Shown piece by piece: positions 34,385 through 43,792 of a stretch of DNA of 44,554 bases; the stretch's first letter is position 1, and each line of letters opens with the position of its first letter. Origin of the DNA: an uncultured Bacteroidales bacterium. GTDB taxonomy: Bacteria > Bacteroidota > Bacteroidia > Bacteroidales > Muribaculaceae. Under the pieces are notes generated by a model that was given only the letters and a program-made list of their open reading frames with translations, was not told the DNA's origin and ran no database searches. The DNA lies in the NCBI GenBank assembly GCA_945829225.1, contig CALZTY010000017.1, forward strand, positions 1 to 44,554, written 5' to 3'. Position numbers and translations under genes: made by a program.

Positions 34385-36184
34385 TTATTTAAAACCAGGC
34401 ATGCAAAGGCGTCCGAGCATGAAGGAGAGAGAGGCAGTGCCATCCATAGTCGGCTCGTTAGTGGAGTAGTCGCTGTAATCGTCGTGATAAACGACAATGT
34501 CGTTTTGCATTGAAGCAAAGCGGTCTTCACGGCGAAGATTAACTCCCCACAACGAGTTGTAGATATTGGTATAAACGGGACCGTCGACCAAGCCACCGAC
34601 GAGGAAGTCTCGCCCTGGACGACCGTTGATAGCCATATTTATGAGAGCCGAATGTGGGTCTTGAGGGGAAGAGACCTCAGTGTTGTCGGGCATGATAATC
34701 ATGGTCTGCCCCCAAGGATTGACGCCGAAGAGCCAATCGCGAGCGGAAGTTTCCAATTCGCGGAACTGATTGTCGCCTGTGATTTCGCGGTAGAGCATAG
34801 CTTGGGTGACAAGTGCGACAGCCAAGTTGTTGGAACACCAAATGAATGGGATGCCCACCATGAAAGCATTGCCATCGGCACGGTCGGCGACTCGCTGTAA
34901 ACCGCTGCGCATATTTCTACGGAATTCCTTGCCGATACGACCATCAATTTGTGCCAATTGAGCGTGCCCGAGGTTGACAAAGGGGTACCATTGGTAGTGA
35001 TGAGCCGAGTCGGCACCCATCCAAGGGGTGACCGGCTCAAGACGTCCGTAATTGACAGCGTCATTGATAAGTGTGCGGTCGCCGGTGAGGCTGAAGCGAG
35101 AGACGGCAGCCAATTCCATGTCATCGCCCCAGTTATCTTCTTCGTAGTAATAAGGTGAAACGCTTGAGCAAGTTTGGCAAGCGCCGGGGTTTGCTACAGC
35201 AACGGTGTAGGCGTTGGCGGAGCGTTGAGCCAAATCAGCTGCAAAAGCAGGATCTATATCGGCAAATAGTTGTGCACCGAGGGCGAATGAAGATGAAAAT
35301 TTACCAACTGAGGAGGCAAGTCCCCAACTCTCGTTTTTGTATTGGTAGAGACCGGCAGGCTCACCGATACAAGGGTAAACCGGGCGAGCGCCGGCAGAGC
35401 CCCAACCGTAATCGACATTGTCGGCAGAAGGCTTCCCGACAAATTTGTGATCGCGGTCATCAGCTATCTGATTGAGGAATAGTGAGTCAGATGGATTCAT
35501 TTTAACCATCCATTCAAGTCCCCATCGCGCCTCATCGAGGATATCTGGGATGTCGTTGGCACCGAGACGACCGGTAGCATCGTAGTTGTCAGCCCAAATG
35601 CCGGGGTTCTCACGATATGCAAATAGCATCTGGTAGACAGTGTTGGCAGAAGTGGTGAGGTATTGTAGGTAATCGCTTGCATCGTGCCAACCGCCGGTGA
35701 CATCAACGTGCTCGCCGGTGCGATCGCCAGCCATGACCAATATGCCGTCGTGTTGATGACATGTCTCGTTGTGGATAGGATTGTATCCGCAACGCTGTTG
35801 ACGCAGATAGAATAGGGGCAACTCGTTGAGGGCATATCGGCTGTAAGCATCATCGCCGATGTAAAGTGATATGACCTCAGTGACTTGTCCGTTATATAAA
35901 ATGTTGAGTGTATACTTTCCGGGATTGACTGTGGAGGAGAAGTAAATGCGTGCCGAGAATTTGGCGGGAGCCCATGGCTCGGTGGCTACGACGCTGTCAA
36001 CGTTGCATGCTCCATATTCGGCAGAGGCAAGGTTGAATGATAAGTCGGCAGGGTCGGTATTGCCAACGTAAACAGCCACCTTGACATCGTCACACAGGTA
36101 TCCGATGCTGTTGACTCTCAAACTCTGTGCATTGATGCATAAAGTGCAAGCGATAGTTGAAATTAAGCAGGCAAATTTTCTCAT
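34385..36184 (-). CDS. Glycoside hydrolase family 9 (endoglucanase type)
   Basis: A 599 aa secreted enzyme: signal peptide (about 1-19, ending INAQ), an N-terminal CelD-like Ig domain (about 20-105), then the GH9 (alpha/alpha)6 catalytic domain. Catalytic Asp168 and Asp171 lie in GGWHDASDY and the general acid Glu577 in DYSTNEPTMDG. It should cleave beta-1,4-glucans or related oligosaccharides; the absence of a lipobox suggests a periplasmic location. It lies 11 bases after cdsA rather than in a polysaccharide utilisation locus with susC/susD genes. Confidence 0.93.
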   Translation of the reverse strand: MRKFACLISTIACTLCINAQSLRVNSIGYLCDDVKVAVYVGNTDPADLSFNLASAEYGACNVDSVVATEPWAPAKFSARIYFSSTVNPGKYTLNILYNGQVTEVISLYIGDDAYSRYALNELPLFYLRQQRCGYNPIHNETCHQHDGILVMAGDRTGEHVDVTGGWHDASDYLQYLTTSANTVYQMLFAYRENPGIWADNYDATGRLGANDIPDILDEARWGLEWMVKMNPSDSLFLNQIADDRDHKFVGKPSADNVDYGWGSAGARPVYPCIGEPAGLYQYKNESWGLASSVGKFSSSFALGAQLFADIDPAFAADLAQRSANAYTVAVANPGACQTCSSVSPYYYEEDNWGDDMELAAVSRFSLTGDRTLINDAVNYGRLEPVTPWMGADSAHHYQWYPFVNLGHAQLAQIDGRIGKEFRRNMRSGLQRVADRADGNAFMVGIPFIWCSNNLAVALVTQAMLYREITGDNQFRELETSARDWLFGVNPWGQTMIIMPDNTEVSSPQDPHSALINMAINGRPGRDFLVGGLVDGPVYTNIYNSLWGVNLRREDRFASMQNDIVVYHDDYSDYSTNEPTMDGTASLSFMLGRLCMPGFK

Positions 36185-36195
36185 AACTTGATAAT

Positions 36196-36969
36196 TTAAA
36201 TGATTAATAGAACGATGGGAGAGACGGCAAGCAACGAGTCGATGCGGTCGAGAATACCACCATGACCCGGGATGAGATTTCCTGAGTCTTTGACTCCGGC
36301 ATTACGTTTGATCATTGATTCAAATAAGTCGCCGAAAGTGCCTACTATGCTGACAATTGCACCTAAAACGGCAGAGTAAGTAATTGAAAGATGAATCCAA
36401 CCCAGGAAGTGAAGACCAACAGCTGCGGCAACAGTGAAGATGAAGCCACCCCAGAAGCCCTCCCAAGTCTTTTTGGGCGAGAGACGCTCACACAATTTGT
36501 GACGACCGAGGGTGCAACCGCTGAGGAACGCACCGGTATCGTTAATCCAAATGAGGATGAAGAGGCTGAGGGCAGTGAAAGCATCTGTGTTGTAGATAGA
36601 TATCAAGCACATCAGCGGCAGTGCGAGATACGAAATCGAGAATATCGACCGGGCGAAAGCCTCGGTCTGATTTCCTTTTGAGGTCACTACGGCGATGATT
36701 ATACGCAAGGGAAGGTACGCCAAGATAGCCAATTCGATGCCGTACAACTGAGGCATAGCGAGCAGCCACAGAGCGAAGGCAATGTCAAGGGCAATTGCCA
36801 AGAAATTGGTGGGTTCACCTTTGGAGAGCATCTTGTTGAGTTCTAACATGCCTACAGCCATAAACAGTGTCATCAAAAGGGTGAACGTGTGGTATCCACC
36901 AAGTGCGCAACCAACGATTAGCGCCACATAAACTATGCCAGATAGCGAGCGAGTGAGTAGTTTATTCAT
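36196..36969 (-). CDS. cdsA: Phosphatidate cytidylyltransferase
   Basis: Inner-membrane enzyme making CDP-diacylglycerol from phosphatidate and CTP. The 257 aa protein has several hydrophobic segments, the WINDTGAFLSG motif (about 140-150), KKTWEGFWGG (about 167) and the CDS signature KDSGNLIPGHGGILDRIDSL (about 223-243). Its ATG overlaps the YitT-family stop by 4 bases. Confidence 0.95.
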   Translation of the reverse strand: MNKLLTRSLSGIVYVALIVGCALGGYHTFTLLMTLFMAVGMLELNKMLSKGEPTNFLAIALDIAFALWLLAMPQLYGIELAILAYLPLRIIIAVVTSKGNQTEAFARSIFSISYLALPLMCLISIYNTDAFTALSLFILIWINDTGAFLSGCTLGRHKLCERLSPKKTWEGFWGGFIFTVAAAVGLHFLGWIHLSITYSAVLGAIVSIVGTFGDLFESMIKRNAGVKDSGNLIPGHGGILDRIDSLLAVSPIVLLII

Positions 36970-37907
36970 TGCTCCGGATTAATTTGTTGAGTTTGATCTT
37001 CTTTGATTTCTTCAGGCGTCAATTCGGGTAAGTCTTTGATTTTGACTTTCATTTGGTCGAAGCCTTGACCATAAACGCCATTGACATTAGCCTGTGTGAT
37101 GAAGGCATCGCGGTCGATAGACTTGATGATGCGGAAAATATTTACAGCCTCGATTTTGCGGCACATCACCATGAGGATTTTGACTTCCTGCTTGCTGTAC
37201 CAGCCCATGCCGTTGATTACGGTGCAACCACGCTTGGCTTGATTGTTGACGGCATTGGCAATTTCTTTCCAACGGCGCGAGAAGATGGTGAATTGCACGG
37301 CTTGGCGGTTGGAGTTGACCATCATATCAGCCATATACGAGCTCATAAACAGCACGATGAAACCGTAGATAACCGTCTCGATAGTGTGGAAGATGAAGAA
37401 CGATGATGAGATGATGCACATATCGACATAAATCATTGTGCGACCGATAGTTACATTGGTGTGCTTGGCGACCATAGCGGCGACGATATCCGTGCCGCCG
37501 GTCGAGCCGTTGTGTACAAATGCAATGCCGATGCCGGCGCCAGCCAAGATGCCACCAATGACGCAACTGAGGAATGGATCGAGCTTGAAGATATCGCCAC
37601 ATAGTGGGATGGCGATACCCATCATTAACGAAATCATCGTGGCGCCGAAGATAGTGCCGAAGACAAACTGCTTGCCAACGATTTTGTAAGCGAAAGCCAA
37701 CAAGATAAGGTTGAGACCATAGTTGGCGACAGCCACCGGTATACCCAGGGTGAGGTATAAGATGGTACTGAGACCGGCAACACCACCGATAACGACGTTG
37801 TGAGGTAAGATAAACGATGCGAAGCCGAAGGCGTATAAAGATACGCCTAAAGTAATGAAAATGTAGTCCTTGGCACTGCGCCACAAGACGATTCCTGTGT
37901 TAGGCAT
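36966..37907 (-). CDS. YitT family membrane protein (DUF2179)
   Basis: A 313 aa protein with about five to six membrane segments in residues 12-175 (for example LGVSLYAFGFASFILP and GGILAGAGIGIAFVHNGSTGGTDI) and a C-terminal soluble DUF2179 domain (about 225-290, with GMGWYSKQEVKILMVMCRK and FITQANVNGVYGQGFD). Function of the family is poorly known. First gene of an operon with cdsA and the GH9 gene. Confidence 0.92.
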   Translation of the reverse strand: MPNTGIVLWRSAKDYIFITLGVSLYAFGFASFILPHNVVIGGVAGLSTILYLTLGIPVAVANYGLNLILLAFAYKIVGKQFVFGTIFGATMISLMMGIAIPLCGDIFKLDPFLSCVIGGILAGAGIGIAFVHNGSTGGTDIVAAMVAKHTNVTIGRTMIYVDMCIISSSFFIFHTIETVIYGFIVLFMSSYMADMMVNSNRQAVQFTIFSRRWKEIANAVNNQAKRGCTVINGMGWYSKQEVKILMVMCRKIEAVNIFRIIKSIDRDAFITQANVNGVYGQGFDQMKVKIKDLPELTPEEIKEDQTQQINPEQ

Positions 37908-37953
37908 TTAGATGGTATTAATTACTTTTTTGTTTTGTTGATAAATCTGTGCG

Positions 37954-37961
37954 CAAAGTTA
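37954..37961 (-). promoter_or_regulatory. -7 box for yitT-cdsA-GH9 operon
   Basis: TAACTTTG on the minus strand, 47 bases before the YitT ATG. No clear -33 TTTG. Confidence 0.5.
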
Positions 37962-37985
37962 TGCAAAAAAATCGATTTTTATTCG

Positions 37986-37993
37986 TAATTTTG
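37986..37993 (+). promoter_or_regulatory. -7 box for dedA operon
   Basis: TAATTTTG, 31 bases before the ATG at 38025. Divergent from, and overlapping in reach with, the yitT promoter. Confidence 0.55.
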
Positions 37994-38024
37994 CACAAAA
38001 TAAATAAATCAACGGACTTCGAGA

Positions 38025-38696
38025 ATGATAGATATCTTTATTCCGCTTGCACTGTTTGATGCAAGTTCGCTTTTTTCAATGTTCGCCGAGAATGCCAACT
38101 ACTGGTTTGTGTTTGTATTCATGGTGATTGAGAGTTCATTTATACCCTTTCCATCGGAAATCGTAGTGCCGCCGGCGGCATATTTTGCAGCCACACGAGG
38201 CGATATCTCGGTAGTGGGGATTGTTGCGGTAGCGACAGCCGGTGCTATCGTGGGCGCACTAATTAATTATGGACTCTCGCTGTGGATTGGGCGCCCGTTG
38301 GTATATAAATTTGCCAATTCGCGGTTTGGTCACGCTTGCCTCATCGACCAAGCCAAGGTTGAGAAAGCCGAGCAATACTTTGACAAGCACGGCGCTATAT
38401 CCACGTTCATCGGTCGCTTGATACCGGCAGTGCGTCAGTTGATTTCGATACCGGCGGGCTTGTCGCGTATGAATATATTTGTGTTTATATGCTTCACCGG
38501 CTTGGGCGCGTTGGTATGGAATTGTATTCTTGCCGCAATAGGCTGGTCGTTAAGCTCTGCCGTGCCATTGGACCAATTATATGAGACAGTTGAACGCTAT
38601 AACGGCTATCTCACATGGGCAGGTGTAGGCATCGCACTGCTGTGCATTGCTTTCATCGCTTATCGATTCTTCTCACATAAAAAGCAAGAGCAATGA
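38025..38696 (+). CDS. DedA family membrane protein
   Basis: A 223 aa inner-membrane protein of the DedA/SNARE-associated family (PF09335), members of which are linked to phospholipid or undecaprenyl phosphate flipping and to proton-dependent stress tolerance. Signatures are the FMVIESSFIPFPSEIVVPPA stretch (about 36-55) and FIGRLIPAVRQLISIPAGLSRM (about 127-148) with the conserved Arg residues, followed by two C-terminal membrane helices. First gene of the dedA-rpe-ftsK-lolA-trxB operon. Confidence 0.93.
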   Translation: MIDIFIPLALFDASSLFSMFAENANYWFVFVFMVIESSFIPFPSEIVVPPAAYFAATRGDISVVGIVAVATAGAIVGALINYGLSLWIGRPLVYKFANSRFGHACLIDQAKVEKAEQYFDKHGAISTFIGRLIPAVRQLISIPAGLSRMNIFVFICFTGLGALVWNCILAAIGWSLSSAVPLDQLYETVERYNGYLTWAGVGIALLCIAFIAYRFFSHKKQEQ

Positions 38697-39337
38697 TAGT
38701 ATCTCCCTCACTTCTTTCGGCTGATTTTGCCAATCTGGCTCGCGATATCGAGATGTGTAATGCATCTGACGCGGCTATGTTGCATTGCGATGTGATGGAT
38801 GGCGTCTTTGTGCCGAACATTTCTTTTGGCTTCCCGGTAATTAAGGCGATTTCGCGCATCACTACCAAGCCCCTCGATGTCCACTTGATGATTGTAAATC
38901 CTCAAAATTACATTGGTGCAGTGCGCGACTGTGGCGCAGCGATTATGAATGTGCACCAAGAGGCATGTATTCATCTTGACCGAACCATCCAGGCTATAAA
39001 GGCTGCGGGCATGAAAGCCGCCGTGACTCTCAATCCGTCAACACCGGTGGCTATGCTCGAAGATGTCATTGCCGACCTTGATATGGTGCTGTTAATGAGC
39101 GTTAATCCCGGTTTTGGCGGTCAAAAGTTTATCGAGAATACCTACAAAAAGGTCGCACGACTCAAACAGCTAATATCTGATAGCGGCTCGAAGGCTCTAA
39201 TTGAGGTAGACGGTGGTGTCAACCTTGATAATGCCCCCGCCTTGGCGCACGCCGGAGTCGACGTGCTTGTTGCCGGCAGCGCTATTTTTGCCGCCGAAAA
39301 TCCGAAAGATGTTATAGCTAAACTTGCTTGTATTTAA
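38693..39337 (+). CDS. rpe: Ribulose-phosphate 3-epimerase
   Basis: Interconverts ribulose 5-phosphate and xylulose 5-phosphate in the pentose phosphate pathway. The 214 aa TIM barrel shows SPSLLSADFANL at the start, HCDVMDGVFVPNISFG (about 32-47), VMLMSVNPGFGGQKF (about 134) and the phosphate-binding end VAGSAIF. Its ATG overlaps the dedA-family stop by 4 bases. Confidence 0.97.
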   Translation: MIVSPSLLSADFANLARDIEMCNASDAAMLHCDVMDGVFVPNISFGFPVIKAISRITTKPLDVHLMIVNPQNYIGAVRDCGAAIMNVHQEACIHLDRTIQAIKAAGMKAAVTLNPSTPVAMLEDVIADLDMVLLMSVNPGFGGQKFIENTYKKVARLKQLISDSGSKALIEVDGGVNLDNAPALAHAGVDVLVAGSAIFAAENPKDVIAKLACI

Positions 39338-39349
39338 CAACAATTATAT

Positions 39350-41809
39350 ATGTCCAAAGAAGATAAAACTCAAGGGAAGAAGGGAAAGGAAAAGCCCGAT
39401 AAGGCTCCCAAGAGACACGTCAGCCCGGTGATTTCCTTTTTTACTAACCAGCGCACACGCTTGGCGTTGGGCGTTATCCTGTGCGTGTTGGCAATTGCAT
39501 TGCTGATTTCCACAATTAGTTATTTGAAGAATGGCTCCGTTGATCAGAGCTTGGTGCAGGGGCGCACAATCACCGAGGTTACATCTGCTTCGGCACAAAT
39601 CGAAAATGTCGGCGGTCCGACCGGAGCGTTTGTTACCAATATGCTGTTTGCCGATGGCATCGGTCTTGGCGCTTTGGTCTCAGTCTTTTATTTGGCGGTC
39701 TTAGGCTTGTCTTTATTCGGCTTTATGCGCTGCCGTTTCTGGGCTTTTACCTTCAAATGCCTTTTCACGGCTATCTCGATATCTATTGTGTTGGGTTTGC
39801 TCACGTATAATGCCGAGACTGTCACATGTTGGGGCGGTCAGCATGGTCATTATATCAATCAATGGCTAATGAATGTGAGTGGTACACTCGGCGCGATTTG
39901 TGTTTCCGTGATTTTGCTCGGATTACTCGCTGTGATGTACCTTACACAGCTGATATCATTCTATAATATAGTCAGTGGCAAGCTGGCTCGCCGTCGTCAG
40001 GCAATGACTGACGCTGCAGCAGAGGCTCGCAAGCCGGTAGTCGCTCTTGCCGATGTACCTGAGCAGAATGATGTGAAAGAAGAACCGAAGCAGGCGGAAG
40101 CATTTGAAAAGTCGGAAGAAGTGCCGGCAGAGAAAGCCGAGGAGCCACAGAAGGAGCCTCAACAAATAGGCTTCAGCATCGATGAGATGGACAGCCCTCA
40201 GACACCTCAACCCGCAGAGGAGCCTGCCAAGCCCGGTGAGCCGGAGTTCACCATTCACACCACGGCAATCGAGGGCGTGGATAACCCCGACGAGAGCAAG
40301 CCTATCAATCTCGAGCCTTACAATGTTCGCGATGAATTGTCGCATTACCGCTTCCCGGGGCTCGACTTGCTCATTGATCGCCCCGTCACCTCCGTGACTA
40401 CCGAGCAAGAACAGGAAGATAACAAGCGCTTGATTACCAAGACTCTTGCTGATTACAATATCGCTATAGCGCGTATAGATGCCACTGTAGGTCCTACAGT
40501 CACCCTGTATGAGATTGTGCCCGCCGATGGCGTGCGCATCGCCCAAATTCGTCGCCTCGAAGACGATATCGCCCGCAGTCTGGAGGCTCTTGGTATTCGC
40601 ATTATCGCGCCTATCCGTGGGCGTGGCACTGTCGGTATTGAGGTGCCTAATCGCAATCCGCAGACGGTGTCGATGTACTCAATCATCAACTCGCGCAAGT
40701 TCCGTGAGTGCAAGTTTGAGTTGCCCATGGCTCTCGGTGCTACAATCAGCAACGAGGTGTTTATTGCCGACCTCGCCAAGATGCCACACTTGCTCGTCGC
40801 CGGTGCCACAGGACAGGGTAAATCGGTAGGCTTGAACTGTATCATCACCTCACTATTATATAAGAAGCACCCGGGCGAGTTGAAGTTTGTGCTCATTGAC
40901 CCCAAGATGGTCGAGTTCAGCCTCTATGCTCGCATCGAGAAGCATTACTTGGCAAAATTGCCCGACGAGGAGGAGCCTGTAGTAACCGATCCCAACAAAG
41001 CTCTGGCTACCCTCAGCGCCCTGTGCGTCGAGATGGACAATCGCTACGACTTGCTCAAGGCTGCCCAAGTGCGCAACATCAGCGAGTACAACGACAAGTT
41101 CTCGCGTCGCGTGCTCAACCCGCAGAAGGGTCACAAGTATATGCCCTACATCGTCATCGTGGTCGACGAGTTTGCCGACCTCATCATGGTCGCCGGCAAG
41201 GATATCTCCACCCACATCGCCCGTATCGCCCAGAAGGCGCGTGCCGTGGGTATGCACATGATTATCGCCACACAGCGCCCCTCTACCGATGTCATCACCG
41301 GTATGATTAAGGCTAACTTCCCTGCGCGTATCGCCTTCCGCGTGGCGTCGAGCGTCGACTCCAAGACCATCCTCGACACCACCGGCGCCAACCACCTAAT
41401 CGGGCGCGGCGATATGCTCTTCAGCCACAACTCGATGATGGAGCGCGTGCAGTGTGCATTTATTGATACCCCCGAGGTCGAGGCGCTCGCCGATTTCATC
41501 AGCCGCCAGACTTCTTACCCCGAGGCTTATATCCTTCCCGAGCCCGAGAATGCCAAGAATGATATGCCCGGAGCGGTTGATCTCTCGCGCCGCGACGAGC
41601 AGTTTGACGACTGCGCCCGCTTCGTCGCCACAAGCACTACCACATCCACCTCCATGCTCCAGCGTCGCTTCGGTATCGGCTACAACAAGGCGGCTCGTAT
41701 CATGGAGCAGCTCGAGGCTGCCGGCATCGTCGGTCCTGCCGATGGACAGAAACCCCGTCAAGTCCTTGTCGATTCCATCGGCATCGAGAATATCCTCGCT
41801 TCGCTGTGA
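39350..41809 (+). CDS. ftsK: DNA translocase FtsK/SpoIIIE
   Basis: Septal DNA pump that moves the chromosome terminus during division and activates XerCD. The 819 aa protein has four membrane segments in residues 30-215, a Pro/Glu-rich linker (about 225-325), the alpha-beta motor with GATGQGKSVGLN (Lys491), Walker B IVIVVDEFADLIM (about 600-612) and the C-terminal winged-helix gamma domain (about 745-805, STSMLQRRFGIGYNKAARIMEQLE) that reads KOPS. The linker is short compared with E. coli FtsK. Starts 12 bases after rpe. Confidence 0.97.
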   Translation: MSKEDKTQGKKGKEKPDKAPKRHVSPVISFFTNQRTRLALGVILCVLAIALLISTISYLKNGSVDQSLVQGRTITEVTSASAQIENVGGPTGAFVTNMLFADGIGLGALVSVFYLAVLGLSLFGFMRCRFWAFTFKCLFTAISISIVLGLLTYNAETVTCWGGQHGHYINQWLMNVSGTLGAICVSVILLGLLAVMYLTQLISFYNIVSGKLARRRQAMTDAAAEARKPVVALADVPEQNDVKEEPKQAEAFEKSEEVPAEKAEEPQKEPQQIGFSIDEMDSPQTPQPAEEPAKPGEPEFTIHTTAIEGVDNPDESKPINLEPYNVRDELSHYRFPGLDLLIDRPVTSVTTEQEQEDNKRLITKTLADYNIAIARIDATVGPTVTLYEIVPADGVRIAQIRRLEDDIARSLEALGIRIIAPIRGRGTVGIEVPNRNPQTVSMYSIINSRKFRECKFELPMALGATISNEVFIADLAKMPHLLVAGATGQGKSVGLNCIITSLLYKKHPGELKFVLIDPKMVEFSLYARIEKHYLAKLPDEEEPVVTDPNKALATLSALCVEMDNRYDLLKAAQVRNISEYNDKFSRRVLNPQKGHKYMPYIVIVVDEFADLIMVAGKDISTHIARIAQKARAVGMHMIIATQRPSTDVITGMIKANFPARIAFRVASSVDSKTILDTTGANHLIGRGDMLFSHNSMMERVQCAFIDTPEVEALADFISRQTSYPEAYILPEPENAKNDMPGAVDLSRRDEQFDDCARFVATSTTTSTSMLQRRFGIGYNKAARIMEQLEAAGIVGPADGQKPRQVLVDSIGIENILASL

Positions 41810-41843
41810 TGAACTATTATATTATATGAGTGTTTGAAATAAT

Positions 41844-42452
41844 ATGAAAAAACATATATTTTTGAGTCTCATGTTGCTTGTCGCTGCCATAGCCCCGGTG
41901 AGGGCTATCGAGACGGCAAGTCAAGTGCTCTCCAAGTGCGCCACCGCGTTCAGCCAGGCACCGTCGCTCTCTGCCACTGTGTCGGTCACTGCCTCGGGCG
42001 AGAGCATCGACATGACCATGCTGATATCGCAGCAGCGCTTCATGCTCGAGTCGCCTCAGATGGCTCTGTGGTACGATGGCGTCACCCAGTGGACCTACGA
42101 CAAAGACTCCCGCGAGGTGAATATCACCGAGCCAACCCCCGACGAGCTCCTCGAGTGCAACCCCTTTGCCATCATCAATTACTACTCAAAGGCTTACACC
42201 GCGCGCCGCCTCGCCGGCGATGGCACTGTGGTCGAGCTCGCCTCCAAGAGCCGCTCGGCAAATGTGCGCCGTGCTGTCATCACTATCGACGAGAGCACCA
42301 ATATGCCCGCCAAGATTGTGCTGACGATGTCCAGCGGACACACCATGGTCGCCGTGGTGAAGTCTATCAAGCGTGGCGCCAACGTGCCCGACGCTCGCTT
42401 CCGCTACGACCGCACAAAGTATCCCGCATCCGAAGTTATTGACCTTAGATAA
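41844..42452 (+). CDS. LolA-like lipoprotein carrier
   Basis: A 202 aa periplasmic protein with a signal peptide (about 1-21, APVRA) and a LolA-like beta fold: VLSKCATAFSQAPSLSATVSV at the start, MALWYDGVTQWTYDKDSREVNITEPT (about 72-97) in the usual place of the LolA hydrophobic sheet. It would shuttle lipoproteins from the inner membrane LolCDE complex to the outer membrane. It follows ftsK, as is common in Bacteroidota. Lacking a neighbouring lolB is normal for the phylum. Confidence 0.88.
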   Translation: MKKHIFLSLMLLVAAIAPVRAIETASQVLSKCATAFSQAPSLSATVSVTASGESIDMTMLISQQRFMLESPQMALWYDGVTQWTYDKDSREVNITEPTPDELLECNPFAIINYYSKAYTARRLAGDGTVVELASKSRSANVRRAVITIDESTNMPAKIVLTMSSGHTMVAVVKSIKRGANVPDARFRYDRTKYPASEVIDLR

Positions 42453-42469
42453 ATCATTCAGTAAATACA

Positions 42470-43408
42470 ATGGAAAAAACTACTAAATGCCTCGTGATTG
42501 GCTCCGGCCCTGCCGGCTACACCGCCGCTATCTATGCCTCGCGAGCCAATCTCTCGCCCATCCTCATCGAGGGCCCCGCTATCGGCGGGCAGCTCATCAC
42601 CACCACCGAGGTGGAGAACTTCCCCGGCTATCCCGAGGGCGTCCAGGGTCCCCAATTGATGGAAGACCTGCGCAACCAAGCCCTGCGCTTCAACACCGAG
42701 ATGATCTCGGGCTCTGTCGTTGACATCGACTTCTCGGCTCGTCCCTATACCGCCACCCTCGAGAGCGGCGACACCATCAAGGCATCGACCGTCATCGTTG
42801 CCACCGGTGCCTCGGCTCGCTATCTCGGCTTGCCCGATGAGGAGAAATTCCGCGGCTTGGGCGTATCGGCATGTGCCACTTGCGACGGCTTCTTCTATCG
42901 CAAGCGCGTCGTTGCCGTGGTCGGTGGTGGCGACACCGCCTGCGAGGAGGCTCTATACCTCGCCGGGCTCGCCTCGAAGGTCTACCTCATCGTCCGTCGC
43001 GATGTCCTGCGCGCCTCCAAGATTATGCAGCAGCGCGTCTTTGAGCATCCCAAGATCGAAATTCTCTTCAACACCAACACCTTGGGCTTGCTTGGCGACG
43101 AATATGTCACCGGCGCGCATCTCATTGAGTTCAAGGGCACCGACCGCGAGCGCATCTACGACATAGCCATCGACGGCTTCTTCCTCGCCATCGGTCACAA
43201 GCCCAACACCGACTTCCTCGGCGATGCTGTCGAGCTCGACGGCGCCGGCTTCATCAAGGTCAAGGCTCCCTCCACAGCCACCAATGTGCCCGGTGTATTC
43301 GCTGCCGGCGATGTCGCCGACCCGTCATATCGCCAGGCAGTTGTCGCTGCCGGCTCGGGCTGTCGTGCCGCCCTCGATGCCGAGCGTTTCCTCCTTGAGA
43401 ACTCTTAA
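42470..43408 (+). CDS. trxB: Thioredoxin-disulfide reductase
   Basis: NADPH-dependent flavoprotein of 312 aa that reduces thioredoxin. FAD-binding GSGPAGYTAAIYASRA (residues 11-26), redox-active CATC (Cys135 and Cys138), NADPH-binding VVGGGDTACEEALYL (about 157-171) and the C-terminal FAD motif GVFAAGDVADPSYRQAVVAAGSG are all present. Codon use is strongly C-ending compared with the minus-strand genes before 38 kb, typical of a well-expressed gene. Last gene of the dedA operon. Confidence 0.97.
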   Translation: MEKTTKCLVIGSGPAGYTAAIYASRANLSPILIEGPAIGGQLITTTEVENFPGYPEGVQGPQLMEDLRNQALRFNTEMISGSVVDIDFSARPYTATLESGDTIKASTVIVATGASARYLGLPDEEKFRGLGVSACATCDGFFYRKRVVAVVGGGDTACEEALYLAGLASKVYLIVRRDVLRASKIMQQRVFEHPKIEILFNTNTLGLLGDEYVTGAHLIEFKGTDRERIYDIAIDGFFLAIGHKPNTDFLGDAVELDGAGFIKVKAPSTATNVPGVFAAGDVADPSYRQAVVAAGSGCRAALDAERFLLENS

Positions 43409-43454
43409 CGCACTTTTTTTGTTAATTTATTGCACTCAATTGCAAATCTTTTTT

Positions 43455-43462
43455 TAAATTTG
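43455..43462 (+). promoter_or_regulatory. -7 box for the ferredoxin gene
   Basis: TAAATTTG, 47 bases before the ATG, with TTG at 43430-43432, 22 bases upstream. Confidence 0.6.
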
Positions 43463-43509
43463 CATCGACAAATATTTAATACGTATTAATTACCTAAATT
43501 TATTGAACA

Positions 43510-43680
43510 ATGGCTTACGTAATTACTGACTCTTGCGTTGCTTGTGGCACATGCATCTCCGAATGTCCGGTTGAGGCTATCTCCGAAGGTGATATCTACA
43601 AGATCGACCCCGACACCTGCATCGAATGTGGCTCTTGCGCCGCAGTTTGCCCCAACGACGCTATCCTCCCTCCCCAATAA
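43510..43680 (+). CDS. 2[4Fe-4S] ferredoxin
   Basis: A 56 aa clostridial-type ferredoxin. The two cluster-binding motifs are CVACGTCISECP (Cys9, 12, 15, 19) and CIECGSCAAVCP (Cys37, 40, 43, 47). It carries low-potential electrons in fermentation, for example from pyruvate:ferredoxin oxidoreductase. It is a separate transcription unit with its own promoter and terminator, and it uses C-ending codons heavily, which fits high expression. Confidence 0.97.
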   Translation: MAYVITDSCVACGTCISECPVEAISEGDIYKIDPDTCIECGSCAAVCPNDAILPPQ

Positions 43681-43699
43681 TTAGTGTTTGATGGACTAC

Positions 43700-43745
43700 A
43701 CAAAGTCTTCGCTTTTCTTCCGAATGGCGAAGACTTTGTCTTTTT
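43700..43745 (+). terminator. Intrinsic terminator of the ferredoxin gene
   Basis: ACAAAGTCTTCGC (43700-43712) pairs perfectly with GCGAAGACTTTGT (43727-43739), 13 bp stem, followed by CTTTTT. Confidence 0.9.
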
Positions 43746-43792
43746 AGTCCACTATTTATTCCCGTTTATATTCTTTTTCCAAATTTTTTTCG

